Positions 11,286 to 21,549 of a DNA stretch of 64,000 bases are shown here, one piece after another. The notes beneath the pieces were generated by a model, which had not been told where the DNA came from, did not search any database, and worked only from the letters and a program-made list of their open reading frames with translations. Within the stretch, counting starts at the first letter, position 1, and each line of letters starts with the position of its first letter. Both the position numbers and the translations under genes were made by a program. Origin of the DNA: Zhengitettix transpicula (lineage: Eukaryota > Arthropoda > Insecta > Orthoptera > Tetrigidae); contig CM073594.1 in NCBI GenBank assembly GCA_037074705.1, forward strand, positions 81,531,009 to 81,595,008, in the 5' to 3' direction.

Positions 11286-11830
11286 ATAGTTAGTTTGGGG
11301 TAGAGCAAAGAGAGTCTTGCGTAGCAATCATTTAGTTTTTTCTGAATGTGGTATCTCCAGTTGAGTTTCGCATCGAGGTTTCCCACTACTTTATCGCCGA
11401 GTCATTTGGATTCCATGATATTTCATTATTGTGCAGTCGGAGTGTCGGTAGTTGAGTGTAGCGCTTCAGTGTGAACATCTTTGCCTGGCATTTAGTAATG
11501 TTAATTTTTATTTTCCATTTTTATCCCAATCACACGTTACATTTACTACATTTTGAAGGTGTTTTGCTACATGCGGACTCTGAACGTCCTGTCGATCAGG
11601 AAGAATTCTATAGTTTTTATTATGTAATCCGGAATGTTTAATTTAATCATTTTATACAAGAGTCCTTCCAGCCAAACCTTGTTGAAGGCTCTTTCCATAT
11701 CTAGAAAGACTGCTGCAGTATATTTCATCTCTTCAAATCCTTTTCAATCGTCCCTGTTATTCTGATGGGTTGGTGAGTAGTAGAGTGTGACTGAACGCAA
11801 ACTGACGATAGATTTATTCACCATTAACCC
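11286..11830 (-). pseudogene. Jockey-like RT fragment, 3' half of an interrupted copy
   Basis: The minus strand reads (with frameshifts) QFAFSHT, RITGTIEK, then TAAVFLDMERAFNKVWLEG and LLYKMIKLNIPDYI, the RT motif containing the first catalytic Asp, and RTFRVR. The YADD-containing block is missing; the sequence resumes with a C-terminal region (W-x4-D-x6, WRYHIQKKLNDCYARLSLLY) that abuts the BEL remnant. Its 5' half is at 12856-12990, on the other side of a CR1-like insertion. Confidence 0.65.
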
Positions 11831-12855
11831 TCTAATGAGGAAATATTATTCGTCACAAATGTACAGTAGATAAATTACATATAAACAGAATTAATATTAA
11901 TAGGTTACACACACACACGCACACGACACTTATCGCTTCCTGATAATCATCTCCTGTCGCTCGGAACAGAGGGATGTCGTCATGGATATTTACTAAAACA
12001 GATAGCAGAGGCAGGAGAACAGAACCAAAACGGGAGAACTGGACAAACTATTAACATATTTATCGCATATTCGGAAATTTGGTAGGCAAAGCAAATTTGA
12101 TTTTCCTTAATCCACGGTCTAGAAGCGAAATAAAATAAATTGATAAAAATAAGACATTACTACAATTATTAATGGTTGTTAGTTGAACTACACTGCACTC
12201 GAAAACACATTCACGACTGAGATTACGAATGTCTTGCCTATCTCTGCACTTTTCTACATGCTCGTTTTTAATGAAAATACACGACCCCCTATTTTTCATT
12301 ATTGTTCGACTGAAATTTGATACCCTATCATAACGCTCTAAAACAAAACAATTAGCTTCGTCTTCATTTTGCCATTGCTCCGTCAAGGAAAGATCATCAA
12401 CTTTATCCTGACGAGATAGAAACAATTCTACATCAAGTATTTTATTTCTTAAACTTTGAATATTTTTGTTAAAGATAGATAATTTAGTAGCATTCAAGTC
12501 CACACTGTCAGTCATTTGTGTGTCGAGGAACGATTGACGACTGTCTGATAAGAAATATTCTTTACAAATTGTCGTTTACCCGTATAATTCATATGGAGCC
12601 CAGAACGGGGTAGGTTATTAAAGAGATCAACAATACTCACATTTTTAATTTTATCAAGACCCATAGGCAGTAGTCGCCGGTTTTCGAAGATAGTGCGGCG
12701 CTGAACAGCAGGGTCGTCGTGTCTGGCTGGGGTGGGGTTCAAGAAGATCTTAGCTCGAATCTTTGGCAGCACTTTCTAGAGTCCAGTCCAGTCCACGTTA
12801 CCTTTTTGACTAATGTCGTTTGTACCACCCACTAGTGCAACGGCATCAGCATCAT
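11831..12855 (-). mobile_element. CR1-like LINE, internally deleted derivative inserted in a Jockey-like element
   Basis: Same family as the element at 52080-56060. The minus strand begins (5'-truncated) inside the ORF1 esterase at STNDADAVALVGGTND, continues with ARHDDPAVQRRTIFENRRLL and GLHMNYTGKRQFVKN (12512-12772), then the ORF2 endonuclease start (ATKLSIFNKNIQSLRNKILD, LTEQWQNEDEA, 12060-12515). At about 12093 it jumps to 3' UTR sequence that in the longer copy is about 2.37 kb further on, deleting the rest of the endonuclease and the whole RT. The 3' end runs through a (GT)n tract and ATTAATATTAATT, shared with the 52.1-kb copy. Confidence 0.8.
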
Positions 12856-12990
12856 TAGTCGACGCTGGCATAAATTCAAGTTCGTGTATGTATTCTTGCA
12901 TTCTACCGAGGATCACCTTCTCTAGTAGCTTGGCTGAAGTGGCTTGTGGGTCTGTAGCTATCAGGGTCATGTTTGTTCTTGCTAGGTTAC
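12856..12990 (-). pseudogene. Jockey-like RT fragment, 5' half of the interrupted copy
   Basis: The minus strand reads DPDSYRPTS, then in another frame AKLLEKVILGRMQEYIHELEF, the block between RPIS and QFGFR in Jockey-type RT. The natural continuation QFAFSHT...TAAVFLDMERAF is found at 11.8 kb after the CR1-like insertion. The junction with the upstream gag-like gene is near 12990. Confidence 0.65.
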
Positions 12991-14319
12991 TTCACCTATT
13001 CCTTCTGGGCTCCTATAGTTTGCCGATGCCTTTCTGTTACGATCCTGCTGTTTAAAATATCTGCGGTAATTATTCTCCTTAAAGTGTGTTGTAGTTATTG
13101 TTGCTACGCGAACCTCGGAATTCTTCATATCTCGGACACCTCCACGTCGATTGTATTTGCTACTTCTGTCCTTAAGGTAGCTTTCTTATCGAGGATATCT
13201 ATTTTCAGGGACCCTCTGCACGTCCTTACTTTTGTCAGTTGCTTCCCACGCGTTAAGAATATTTGCTTGCTCTTCCACAGTTTCGACTTTGCTGTGATCA
13301 CATAGCGTGATATTTATGTTCTGAAATGCCTCCTCAAAGCAATCAGGAAGCTCTTGGTCTAAATACTTGTTCTCAGTTTGAGCTCGGTGTAAATGATGTT
13401 CTCTGCTAATTCCTCTACCTGGCTCGAATATGGTACATAAAAATTGCGTATTAATTCTGCCTGTCGTTCATAGCCCCAGTGTCTGGCCAAAAATCCTTCT
13501 TTTAGTGCATTGAAATTTTTCTCTTCCATTAAGAGTGCTTTATACCAAAAATTCACTTTTTCTCCTGAACATATTCTGAACCATATGCTCATGTAATCAA
13601 CTGGTAATTCTTTCAGGTCTGTAAATTCTTCCAAGAAGTATCTTGGATTTTCGCCTTTCTTGTCGTTAAATTTAGGAAGTTCTAATTCCATACGCAGATG
13701 TGATCCGAAAGTACGACATTTTTCTTTTACCTCGTTGTTTTCCATTCCATTCTTCTTGAATTCTTGTACATAACCATCTTTTGTTGCCGTGTGCACTGGT
13801 TTCCAATATTCTTAATTCTTTCTTCACTTCCGTTTTTTATCGACTTACTCTACTAAAAACTTTTTCACATAGTACAGGCTGTACTCCTCGTTCTAATTTC
13901 ACAGTTTTCTGCGTTTCTTCTTTTACTAATGCGTCTATTCTATGCATTTCCTTTCAAATGTCTTTATTTCTCGCATCGCATTTATCCTCTATTAACGTCA
14001 GCGAGCTTTATAAAGGCATCATACGTGAATCTAATTTTTTATTCTGTTTCTGGTATGTAGTTTCTAATTCCTTCTTAACTTCCATTAATCTTTCTTCTTA
14101 CCTAACGAACTTTCCATCTGAGCATTTAAACTTTCAAACTGAGCTTTATTTTCTGCTCCTAATTTCGTTATTAAGGCAACTAAATCTGAATTGGTAGGTC
14201 CTTTGGAATCCATAGCAAAATTTTCGTTTACTGCAGAAGAGGAATGTCATTAACATGTTCTTGGAACCTCGGTTTCAGAATCCCCCGTATAATTGGTTAC
14301 TGCTTCGGAATCTGACATA
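12985..14319 (-). pseudogene. LTR-retrotransposon gag-like gene, degenerate
   Basis: A candidate ATG at 14319 (minus) starts MSDSEAVTNYTGDSETEV, followed by a Lys/Glu/Gln-rich, coiled-coil-like stretch (SLNAQMESS, EVKKELETTYQKQNKKLDS). The clearest block is 13359-13796: LELPKFNDKKGENPRYFLEEF, then W-FRICSGEKVNFWYKALL and FLARHWGYERQAELIRNFY, which follows the layout of retrotransposon gag domains (PKF-G...P..FL...W..L.G.A..WY...F...F). It continues in shifted frames (NKYLDQELPDCFEEAFQNI) down to about 12985, where a Jockey-like fragment begins. No zinc knuckle or pol gene is seen. Specific superfamily (Gypsy versus other) is inference. Confidence 0.55.
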
Positions 14320-14661
14320 TTTAACTTTCTAATTATTTTTCCTGATCTCAGTATCCTACAGTTAAACACCGAAATTATGGACAATTCTAATGTATCAAAT
14401 GCCAATGACTATGCAACCTACGTACTATACGTGTATAGTTATAAAGTACGTACTTATGATTAAATTAATGTCTTCGAATACACGTGGTAGCTGGTGTCTA
14501 ATGCAGTTCCCAATATCCACGTGCATTTCTTGTTCTCATCTTAAATAAAATAACTTCCTAAATAACGCACAGACGGAAACAATGCCTTTCCTTTAAGGCA
14601 TTAATATATATATTAATAAGAGAGACAGCTTTCCCCGTGTAAATTATTAACTAATTTTTGA

Positions 14662-14784
14662 CGGATACGCACCAGGTTCTGGATGTTGACGTTCTCCACG
14701 GCTGTCTTCAGCCTGTGTGACGCTGCGTGACTTGTGTGACGTATACCATATATAGTTACGAACATGCTGCAACCTGATTGGCTG
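14662..14784 (-). promoter_or_regulatory. promoter-like left arm (CCAAT and TATA), pointing to the gag-like gene
   Basis: On the minus strand, CCAATCAGG (from about 14779) precedes an ATATATGG TATA-like box by about 25 bases. The gag-like ATG lies about 340 bases downstream of the arm's outer end. It could be the 5' LTR or leader promoter of that element, but no LTR borders or primer-binding site were identified. Confidence 0.4.
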
Positions 14785-14843
14785 ACATTTACTACGCGAT
14801 ATAGAAACACATGTGTCCTGGACGCTGTGGTCAGGCGATCCTC

Positions 14844-14970
14844 AGCGGCCAATCAGGTCGCAGCATGTCCGCCACTATATATAGCTCGCACACGTCACGT
14901 AGCGCCACATAGGCTGCAGACAGCAGTGGAGAACGACAACGTCGAGAAATCTGAACCTGGTACGTAACCA
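14844..14970 (+). promoter_or_regulatory. promoter-like right arm (CCAAT and TATA), pointing right
   Basis: CCAATCAGGTCGCAGC at about 14849 precedes CTATATATAGC at 14874. Downstream are a (TA)n tract (15028-15062) and two related copies of an AAGGCA-GGCATTGTTTC/T-GATTAAT unit. No ORF of note follows until the short ORF at 15357. Confidence 0.4.
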
Positions 14971-15024
14971 TGAAACATTTATTAAATATATAAATTGGTT
15001 CATTAGCAGACTATATCAGCAGTC

Positions 15025-15064
<40 letters not shown>

Positions 15065-15065
<1 letters not shown>

Positions 15066-15262
15066 TAATGCCTTGAAGGAAAGGCATTGTTTCAGATTAA
15101 TAGTCTTGGTCGTCAGAGGAAGTTGTAATGTTGTGTACTTAGAATTGGTATTGAGGAGTCAGGGCAAGGCACATGCGGGTGGCCTGTCGCAAGATAAATC
15201 TGTTAAGGCAGGCATTGTTTCTGATTAATGGCCTGGACAGTTCAAAGAACAATTTGTAATGT
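15065..15262 (+). repeat. two diverged direct copies of a 65-bp unit
   Basis: The unit around GGCATTGTTTCAGATTAATAG ... TTGTAATGTTG at 15075-15131 recurs at 15208-15262 (GGCATTGTTTCTGATTAATG ... TTGTAATGTTG), read directly. The function is unknown; it lies in what should be the 3' end of an LTR element's internal region. Confidence 0.6.
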
Positions 15263-15356
15263 TGACTAAGGATTGAGGATGCAGTTTGGGCGGCTTTGAG
15301 AATTTAGAACAGCACACGTGCGTGCGGGGGTGAGAAGACAAGTCCAAAGTAATTGA

Positions 15357-15542
15357 GGGTGCAAAGACAAATTAGACCTGTCTCGATTGTCGGCTTTGGG
15401 ACAAGACAGAGTGGCTAGATATTTGCTAACTAAGGAACTGCAGCTGCAGAATGTAAATCTCGAGATAATGGAGGAGACCGTCATCGGGCAGTTGCGACGT
15501 AGTTTTGGAACAAAGGAAAAAGGAAGGGACTGTGATATTTAA
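15357..15542 (+). CDS. short ORF ending at an LTR boundary (LTR-element 3' coding end?)
   Basis: An open frame of 61 codons runs from just after a TGA to a TAA that lies inside the first bases of the LTR. The encoded tail reads LDLSRLSALGQDRVARYLLT followed by an acidic/hydrophobic segment and a basic end (GQLRRSFGTKEKGRDCDI). The polypurine tract is thus coding in this frame, as happens at the 3' end of some LTR elements. There is no methionine near the beginning, so it would be the C-terminal part of a larger protein that has been lost upstream. No family was recognised. Confidence 0.3.
   Translation, partial: GCKDKLDLSRLSALGQDRVARYLLTKELQLQNVNLEIMEETVIGQLRRSFGTKEKGRDCDI
15512..15529 (+). 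promoter_or_regulatory. polypurine tract
   Basis: An 18-base purine-only run directly precedes the TGTGATATTT start of the LTR, the position at which plus-strand priming occurs in LTR retroelements. Confidence 0.6.
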
Positions 15543-16274
15543 GCGAGAGCGGCTTTTGAAAAAGTTAGTGTACTGTTGGAGTTAGAGTTGTGGAGGCGTA
15601 CGCCGATCACCGAGAATGGAGAAATTTTGCAGCCTGCGAGATAAATAGCAAAATATTCAACGATAAACATTTTTGTATGCTGAAGGCTAATCTGTTGTAA
15701 TATCAAAATTAGACCTTTGTCTTCGATGGTAGGAGACCAGGACACTGCATCCAGCGTCGAGTAGTTTCACCACGAGAAAGTGTTATGTCCTTCACGAACG
15801 GAGAACCAGCTTTCGTCAAACCAACAGTGTGTGTTAGAGTCAGTGTTTAAAACGTCCAGTATATAAAGTGTGTGTGTACGAACGAGTCAAATGTTCCTGA
15901 GTAATCATAAGTTGAAATTTCATGGTATTAATATGTGTAAACGGAATTAAAAGATACAGTCAGATATCGTTCTTTTCTTTTGTATTAATAAAATAAACTC
16001 TTTAAATTTAAAATCAATCTGGTAGAATAAGTTTGTCAATAATTCTCGTCTATGTCTAGACAAATAAATATTTCTTTTTAATTTAAAGACAAAGGTTGGG
16101 TTCTTTGATTAATTTAAATGTTCTGTCCGTTATCAAACCCAGTAAAGACCGATGAGAGATTGAGATCCTTTTTATAATTTTAAATTGTATAATTGTCAAG
16201 AATTGTTAAATAAATTTTGTTGTTTTAAAGTCTATAATTTTTCATTTAAAAGCCTGTCACGTTTGATTATAACA
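15531..16274 (+). mobile_element. LTR (744 bp) with TATA box, preceded by polypurine tract and followed by primer-binding-like site
   Basis: Starts TGTGATATTT and ends ATAACA. The right border is supported by the copy at 57102-57812 (minus), which ends ATTACA before the same TTTTGGCTACCACAACG sequence. A TATATAAA box at 15859 and AATAAA sequences near 15988 give the expected U3/R order. Because both a polypurine tract (left) and a primer-binding-like site (right) adjoin, internal sequence of an element is present on both sides, as in a tandem or recombined insertion rather than a simple solo LTR. Confidence 0.65.
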
Positions 16275-16345
16275 TTTTGGCTACCACAACGTGGGGCAAA
16301 TTAAAAGGTAAAAGTAGATTATTACAATATATATTTATATATATA
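16275..16345 (+). promoter_or_regulatory. primer-binding-like site and short leader
   Basis: TTTTGGCTACCACAACGTGG directly follows the LTR end; TGG at this position and the following ACGTGGGGC are typical of LTR-element primer-binding regions, although I cannot name the tRNA. The leader stays similar to the 57-kb copy up to TTATTACAATATATA, where both copies run into an AT repeat and diverge. Confidence 0.5.
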
Positions 16346-17619
16346 TGTCAATAATGCATCAGTATTTAAATTGGAGATTAATTACACAGTCACCAAGCAG
16401 ATATAGTCAACGATCATCAACATGACTGAGCAAACGTTGAAAACATCAAAACAAAAACCTTTCTTCCACTCACATAGCCTGACGATGTTACAAATATGTA
16501 CAGAAACGTTTTTGTGTTGTTAATTAAAGATTCTATGATTAATAATTATTTTAAATTATAAAAATCGACTGTAATGGCCGTTAAGGATGTTCATTGTTAA
16601 AAACAGACGTGAAAATAAAATATATGACTAATATTTCAGAATAAAGAGCTGACTGTTTGCAGAAAAACAAAATAAATTATTCCATTTAAAATAAATAAAG
16701 AATATTTATACAGATCAAAACATCATAGTTACACAGGTTTTTAAAAATATATATGTCTGGTTCGACAGCTTAAATAGTTTAAATATAAACATTTTAATCG
16801 TAAACGGGTTATTGTTTCCTAAACCCCGAAACTTCTATTAAAATTTTGCTTCTGAGCTAAACTGGTTTCCCTATTGATTTATTTATATATTAATTAGGTT
16901 TTAAAATGAAAAAAATTTACGTCTGATTGACGTAATATTGAATAAGGAAGATAGTAATTAAAGGGTAATATAAATACCACACAACAACGTTTCTGGGATC
17001 CTTGTTCCTTTCGTCAGGTGCTAAGAAGAGCCTAGAGCGACACAACTGCACACGTTGATTGACAAAACTCAAAAGCGACGAAAACGCAACGGCAAACGGA
17101 CAGCAGATAGTTCAACGTAACAATAAGGAGTTTCATAGTATCTCTTTGTACATTATTTACTGTGCGATCTTTGATTTAATGTGAATCATCTCTGACGCGA
17201 GTCTGTAATTTTTGTTTTATTTAAGAAATGTTTATTTCTCGTCTTCCGTACAACAAAATTATTAAATAATTTCCTTTTATTTGCTTTTCAGTTGGGTATT
17301 TTATTTCTGACTGTCGTCACTAATTCATATCAGTATTGCAGTTCTTTTAATTCTATATTGATAAATAATATATTATATTATATATAATAAATTTTATATT
17401 ACAATTTTTGTCTCTATTGGCTATCTTTCTTATTCATTAATTTGGTTTTATTAAGTCTCTGCTTTTATGAAAATCTGTATCATCTTCAGTATTTCAACTT
17501 ATCTGTTTTATTAAGTTTTTATGCTGATGAGATTTTGATCCTTTCCTCTTGCGTGCAACATAAGTTTGAATATCCTACCATTCATCATTTTAAAATATTT
17601 ATATACGTCTTTCTGCTTT
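16346..17619. other. AT-rich stretch, possible LTR-element leader, one hammerhead-like scrap
   Basis: An ATG at about 16423 opens a short frame (MTEQTLKTSKQKPFFHSHS) that could be a gag start given its position after the leader, but it closes quickly. Otherwise no ORF was recognised. A PLE-type hammerhead-like core lies at 16989-17017 (listed separately). Confidence 0.3.
16989..17017 (-). ncRNA. hammerhead-ribozyme-like core, PLE-type scrap
   Basis: On the minus strand CTGACGA is followed after 17 bases by GAAAC. The intervening bases can form a short imperfect stem (AGGA/TCCC). The surrounding words (CACCTGACGAAAGGA, AGAAACGTTG) recur at 63841-63869. Stems I and III are not convincing, so catalytic activity is unproven. 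Confidence 0.35.
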
Positions 17620-18150
17620 GGAAAATAATCTCTGAAATATCGGCTATTTTAACATGTTGAATATTTCCACACCTGTCCACCCCCGCTCCTGGGGCTGGTA
17701 GACGTGTCTCATCCCAACAGTGTTTGTTTCCCGGTCGCAAAGAACACGTGTACGAAATTTGGTGAAATTTTCTCCACCGGTATAGATTTGTATTCTCCTC
17801 CCCAAACTCTAAGGGTGCTATTTCCCCAGGGTGTAGAGGATGAAAATTATAGTCAGAAAACATCGATAGAAACGCTATAAATCTCTTTGAACCCTAAAAA
17901 TATTTATCATACGCAAATATCGGCTGTTTTAACATGTTGAATATTTCCACACCTGTCCACCCCCGCTCCTGAGGGTGGTAGACGTGTCTCACCCCGACAG
18001 TGTTTGTTTCCTGGTCGCAAAGAACATGTGTACGAAATTTGGTGGAATTTGCTCCACCGGTGTAGATTTGTATAAGGATCATACAAATATACAAACAAAT
18101 ATATTAACAAATATACAAACAAACACTCTGCTTTATATATTAGAAGAAGA
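17620..18150 (+). repeat. family B repeat containing a 280-bp direct duplication
   Basis: The block AAATATCGGCTATTTTAACA ... CACCTGTCCACCCCCGCTCC ... TTTGGTGAAATT at 17635-17790 is repeated at 17915-18075 with an offset of 280 bp. The duplicate differs at scattered positions, so the duplication is not very recent. The end (TTTATATATTAGAAGAAGAAGG, 18130-18152) resembles the tail of other family B copies. Confidence 0.7.
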
Positions 18151-19774
18151 AGGTAGATAAGTATATTCACTTCAATGGTTGTGAGAAAATTATCGACTAT
18201 GGGGACGGTGAATTTATATTATATTTTATAAATTTATTTTATTATAATTTTTTCAATTACTAAGACTTTCAATTACTATGACTTTCAATTACTATGATTA
18301 CATACTTAATTGTAAAACGCAATGGACAAATGTTCAGAAATACTATTTTCTATATAAAAATTACTAAAGTGAATAAATTAGCTCCCAGATCCTATTACTT
18401 TTTTAAATAATCAATGTGCAGGAAGCCAGACTAGATAAACTATTCGGCACAGTAAATTGTTGATCCTTCCTTTCGTCTCTAAGTATGCAACTATTGTTAT
18501 GAATTTTTCTAATTGTTGGTTTATATTTGTTTTACTTATTTTTTTTTAGATAATCGTAAAACTGTGTGTTCTATCACTCTCTGCAAGTTACTTTAATTTA
18601 ATGGTGTATAGTGAAAAAATTATGTTCATTCGTGAAGTATGAAAGGATTAAGTTACAAACTAATTATGAATTTGATTTAAATAATATGCGATACATTTCA
18701 CTTCTGTATATTTCCGACGTATATACTGTAATTAATATATTGTCTGCAAACAAAATTAAAAGGCAAAAGTCACTTCTTTTTTTCATAAATACTGTGTCGC
18801 GTGGTGATGGGGAACAGACTATTGCACTGAGAAAGAAAACTAAATCCCAAACGGTAATTTTTGGGCAAGGAAAGGAAGATTAATAACCCCTCCGCTGTGG
18901 ACGTCCCAGGACGACGAGGCTTGTTGGATGGACCTGTCCACTTTCATTAGCATAATTCAGCAGAGAACACGAGGTGAACCACATTTGCGTCCCTCAGAGC
19001 TTCATGATAGAGAACGAACGAGTGTCCAAAGCTGTAACAGAACTCGAGTAACACAACTTTAATGTCTACATGCGCTGAAAGCAATCGAAGATAGCGAGCG
19101 ATAAGATAATGTGTAAAGCCTAAACAGCTTTCAGTGCCCCTTCCTCGATGCAATACGAAAAGAATATTTCGTTCAGATATATATTAGTATCCGACTACTA
19201 TGAAATAAGATATGAACGAGTAATTTACTTTTTGGACCGTTGTTTAATTCAAAAAATTATTTGAAAAAAATTATCGTTTTAACTTCAATTATAACGTTGC
19301 CTATACCAAAATAACGATTTACGAGTCTCTAAAGGGATTTTACGTATTTAATATTATTTCTCAACGTTGAACACCGTGTTAATTGCACGATATGTTGAAG
19401 ACTGTGCAAAAGTTTTGATAATATTGCCGCCTGCTTTATGCAACGTGCATTGTCAATTTTCTCGCCAGGCTGTGCCCCGGGACGCTTATTGAAAAATTCA
19501 AATTTGATCGGATGTGATATTAATACCCAATTTTTTTTGCGAGACTGAAAATAGTTTCGCCTGTAAAATATGGAGATTCACAAGAATCCGTAATTGGTCC
19601 CTATTGTTCCATACGTAGTATAGGTGTTAAATTTATAATTTTTTTATAGCGGCAGATTGATCAGTTAAATAAAGTTCTGAGTTTAGCAACTAAAAGCATA
19701 TAACGTTTAATAATTGGTTTAATTGACACACACAATTTGTAACAAAACAAAGTACTAAATTAACAAAATTTAGA
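18151..19774. other. AT-rich stretch with a short tandem repeat
   Basis: Three tandem units of about 17 bp (ACTTTCAATTACTATG type) occur at 18261-18298. A 90-codon plus-strand ORF at 18611-18883 is AT-driven and unrecognised. A GC-richer patch at 18890-19150 has no assigned identity. Confidence 0.3.
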
Positions 19775-20700
19775 TGAATAAATCGGGCTTATATCGCAAT
19801 ATTTACGACGTTTCTATGACGTTCACTACAATCGTCTTCTAGCAATAGTGTTAGTCTGGTGTTATCTTGGCTGTATTTATAGAGGAGCGTAGGTTACCCC
19901 AACGTCCATGTCATAGCCCGCCATCAGGTGACTCTTAGTTACTCAGCGCTAGCGCGTGCCTCATTACCTTGTTACCCGATTCGTGATAAGACGGGATTCC
20001 ACGCGTTGCTTAACATAAAGCCTGAGTCTTTGTTAAGTAAATCCGAATTTGTTTTTATTTCAATTTCTTCTAGTAACACACTATCCCAGAAGTCTTGTAC
20101 TCGGTTCAGAATCTTTGTTTCGTCAAATTTTATTTTGCAGCTGAGCATCAAAGCATGCTGATTTTTCTGGTTGTTTTAGTCTGATAGATCCTTCATGCTC
20201 AGCTATACGTTCTTCAACTACGCGCACAGTTTATCTTATATATTTTAATCTGCAATTTACACCTAGGATTATCTTTAATTGGCCTAAAAAGATTCCCAAT
20301 TTTAGCCTGCGGTTTGAATATTGTTTTAATATTCTGTTTGGCCAAAATTCGGCCTATACTGCCAGTAGCTGGTGCCGCGTATGGTATTCCCCGTATACCA
20401 ACGGGCCCACGGTATGCTTCTTCCCGGTTTTTATTAGAAAAAGCCATCTTTATTTTTCTTTGAGAATACCCGTTTGAGCAAAACGTACTCTCAAGGTGTT
20501 CCATTTCTGCAGGAAGGCTGTCTCTAGTGATTGACATCATTAACCAGTTTTCTGCAACGGTTGAAACCAACAAATACACTTCTTTCTCATTTCACGTGTT
20601 TGAAGATACTCAATCTCTGAGTGCTAATCGAAGCGAGACAGCGTTTTCGGTAGTATAGCTACTCCATTTTCTCCGAAACTACAACTGGCGTTCTGCGGAA
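19775..20700 (-). pseudogene. Penelope-like element, 3' part (linker, GIY-YIG, C-terminus, 3' end)
   Basis: Minus-strand reading: EMEHLESTFCSNGYS and GSIGRILAKQNIKTIF, then IGNLFRPIKDN (20214-20579), the segment joining RT to the GIY-YIG endonuclease in PLEs; KIYKINC, the start of GIY-YIG; then after a frameshift VEERIAEHEGSIRLKQPEKS, its C-terminal part; then a broken C-terminal region with DFWDSVLLEEIEI and NKDSGFMLSNAWNPVLS. The 3' end near 19775-19860 carries the terminal PLE motif (TAGAAGACGA...GAAACGTCG...TATAAGCCCG). The upstream RT is missing beyond about 20700. It is a decayed 3' fragment, as expected for a truncated retroelement insertion. Confidence 0.75.
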
Positions 20701-21536
20701 ACATGCAGGAGCAAATGGGTTGATCATCGAAGTTTACACGGATCTAAACGAACTTCTCGAATCGAATTAGTTCTCAAATAATAAGTTTATATTTCAAATA
20801 TTAACACGATACTTAACAAACAATTTACAGTTGTAAACTAACAATACTTTTCAAGTTAATAACAATTTTCAGTAATTAAAAGTAATTTACTTCTCGTGGG
20901 TACAATGTAATTTAAAAACCAATTAACACTACATACACATTTAATCTTTGAGAAATTTTTCATTCTTGAAAGTAAACAATATGACGTTAATTAAAAGGTG
21001 CGACTTTTCTCTGACGATTTCATAATATACAGGATAGTTAAAAGTAAGAGATTGTCCATTTGTTTACAAAATGAAAATCAATTGTAACAATAGTAAGGAA
21101 AAAAGTTTTTTTTAGGCGGCAGGATCTACTACTACTAAAGAAGAAATACAGTAATACAAAAAAAATAACTGTAAGAACATATCTGAGCAGAAATGAAGGT
21201 TGGGAAAGTAAATTCGAATATGTCAATGGTAAAACGTTGGGATTTATAAAAAGGGGAAACTCCAAAAAACACATGATCTTGCGTATACATCTCTCGTGAG
21301 CCATCTATTAGCGTCTAGCTCTATATGATGAGATATGTTCAGAAAACATCAGAATTGAGGCACTGGAGAGATTAGGGCCTACACAGGGGAGATAAAATTT
21401 TCTAAGCGATGTCCTAGTCACAGAAATGAGAATGTTCAACAATTAGGTTAGGAGACCGTAAAATACGAAAATTTTACGTCTCCGGGATATTCTTACAGTT
21501 TATGTAGTCCAACAATCCTACATCTAGATTGATAAA
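20701..21536. other. AT-rich stretch without recognised features
   Basis: Short minus-strand ORF at 21038-21304 is rich in Phe/Leu/Ser from a T-rich strand and looks fortuitous. No shared repeat was recognised. Confidence 0.3.
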
Positions 21537-21549
21537 AACTAATTATTAC

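Larger units (their letters stand above)
14577..15095. repeat. long imperfect inverted repeat, head-to-head promoter-like arms
   Basis: Left arm 14662-14784 and right arm 14844-14970 are clearly inverted copies of each other around a 59-bp centre. Each arm, read outward, has CCAATCAGGT-GCAGCATGT, then a TATATA box (left about 14747-14754, right 14873-14884), then GACAGC-GTGGAGAACG and GAACCTGGT-CGTA. Outer flanks also match as inverted copies: AATGCCTTTCCTTTAAGGCA at 14581-14600 versus ATGCCTTGAAGGAAAGGCAT at 15069-15088, next to AT-rich tracts. It resembles two copies of one promoter facing apart. Confidence 0.8.

Noticed and set aside
14764..14967. 67-codon ORF across the inverted repeat
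   Set aside because: It spans both arms and the centre of the palindrome; its reading frame is a by-product of the repeat and shows no protein-like features.
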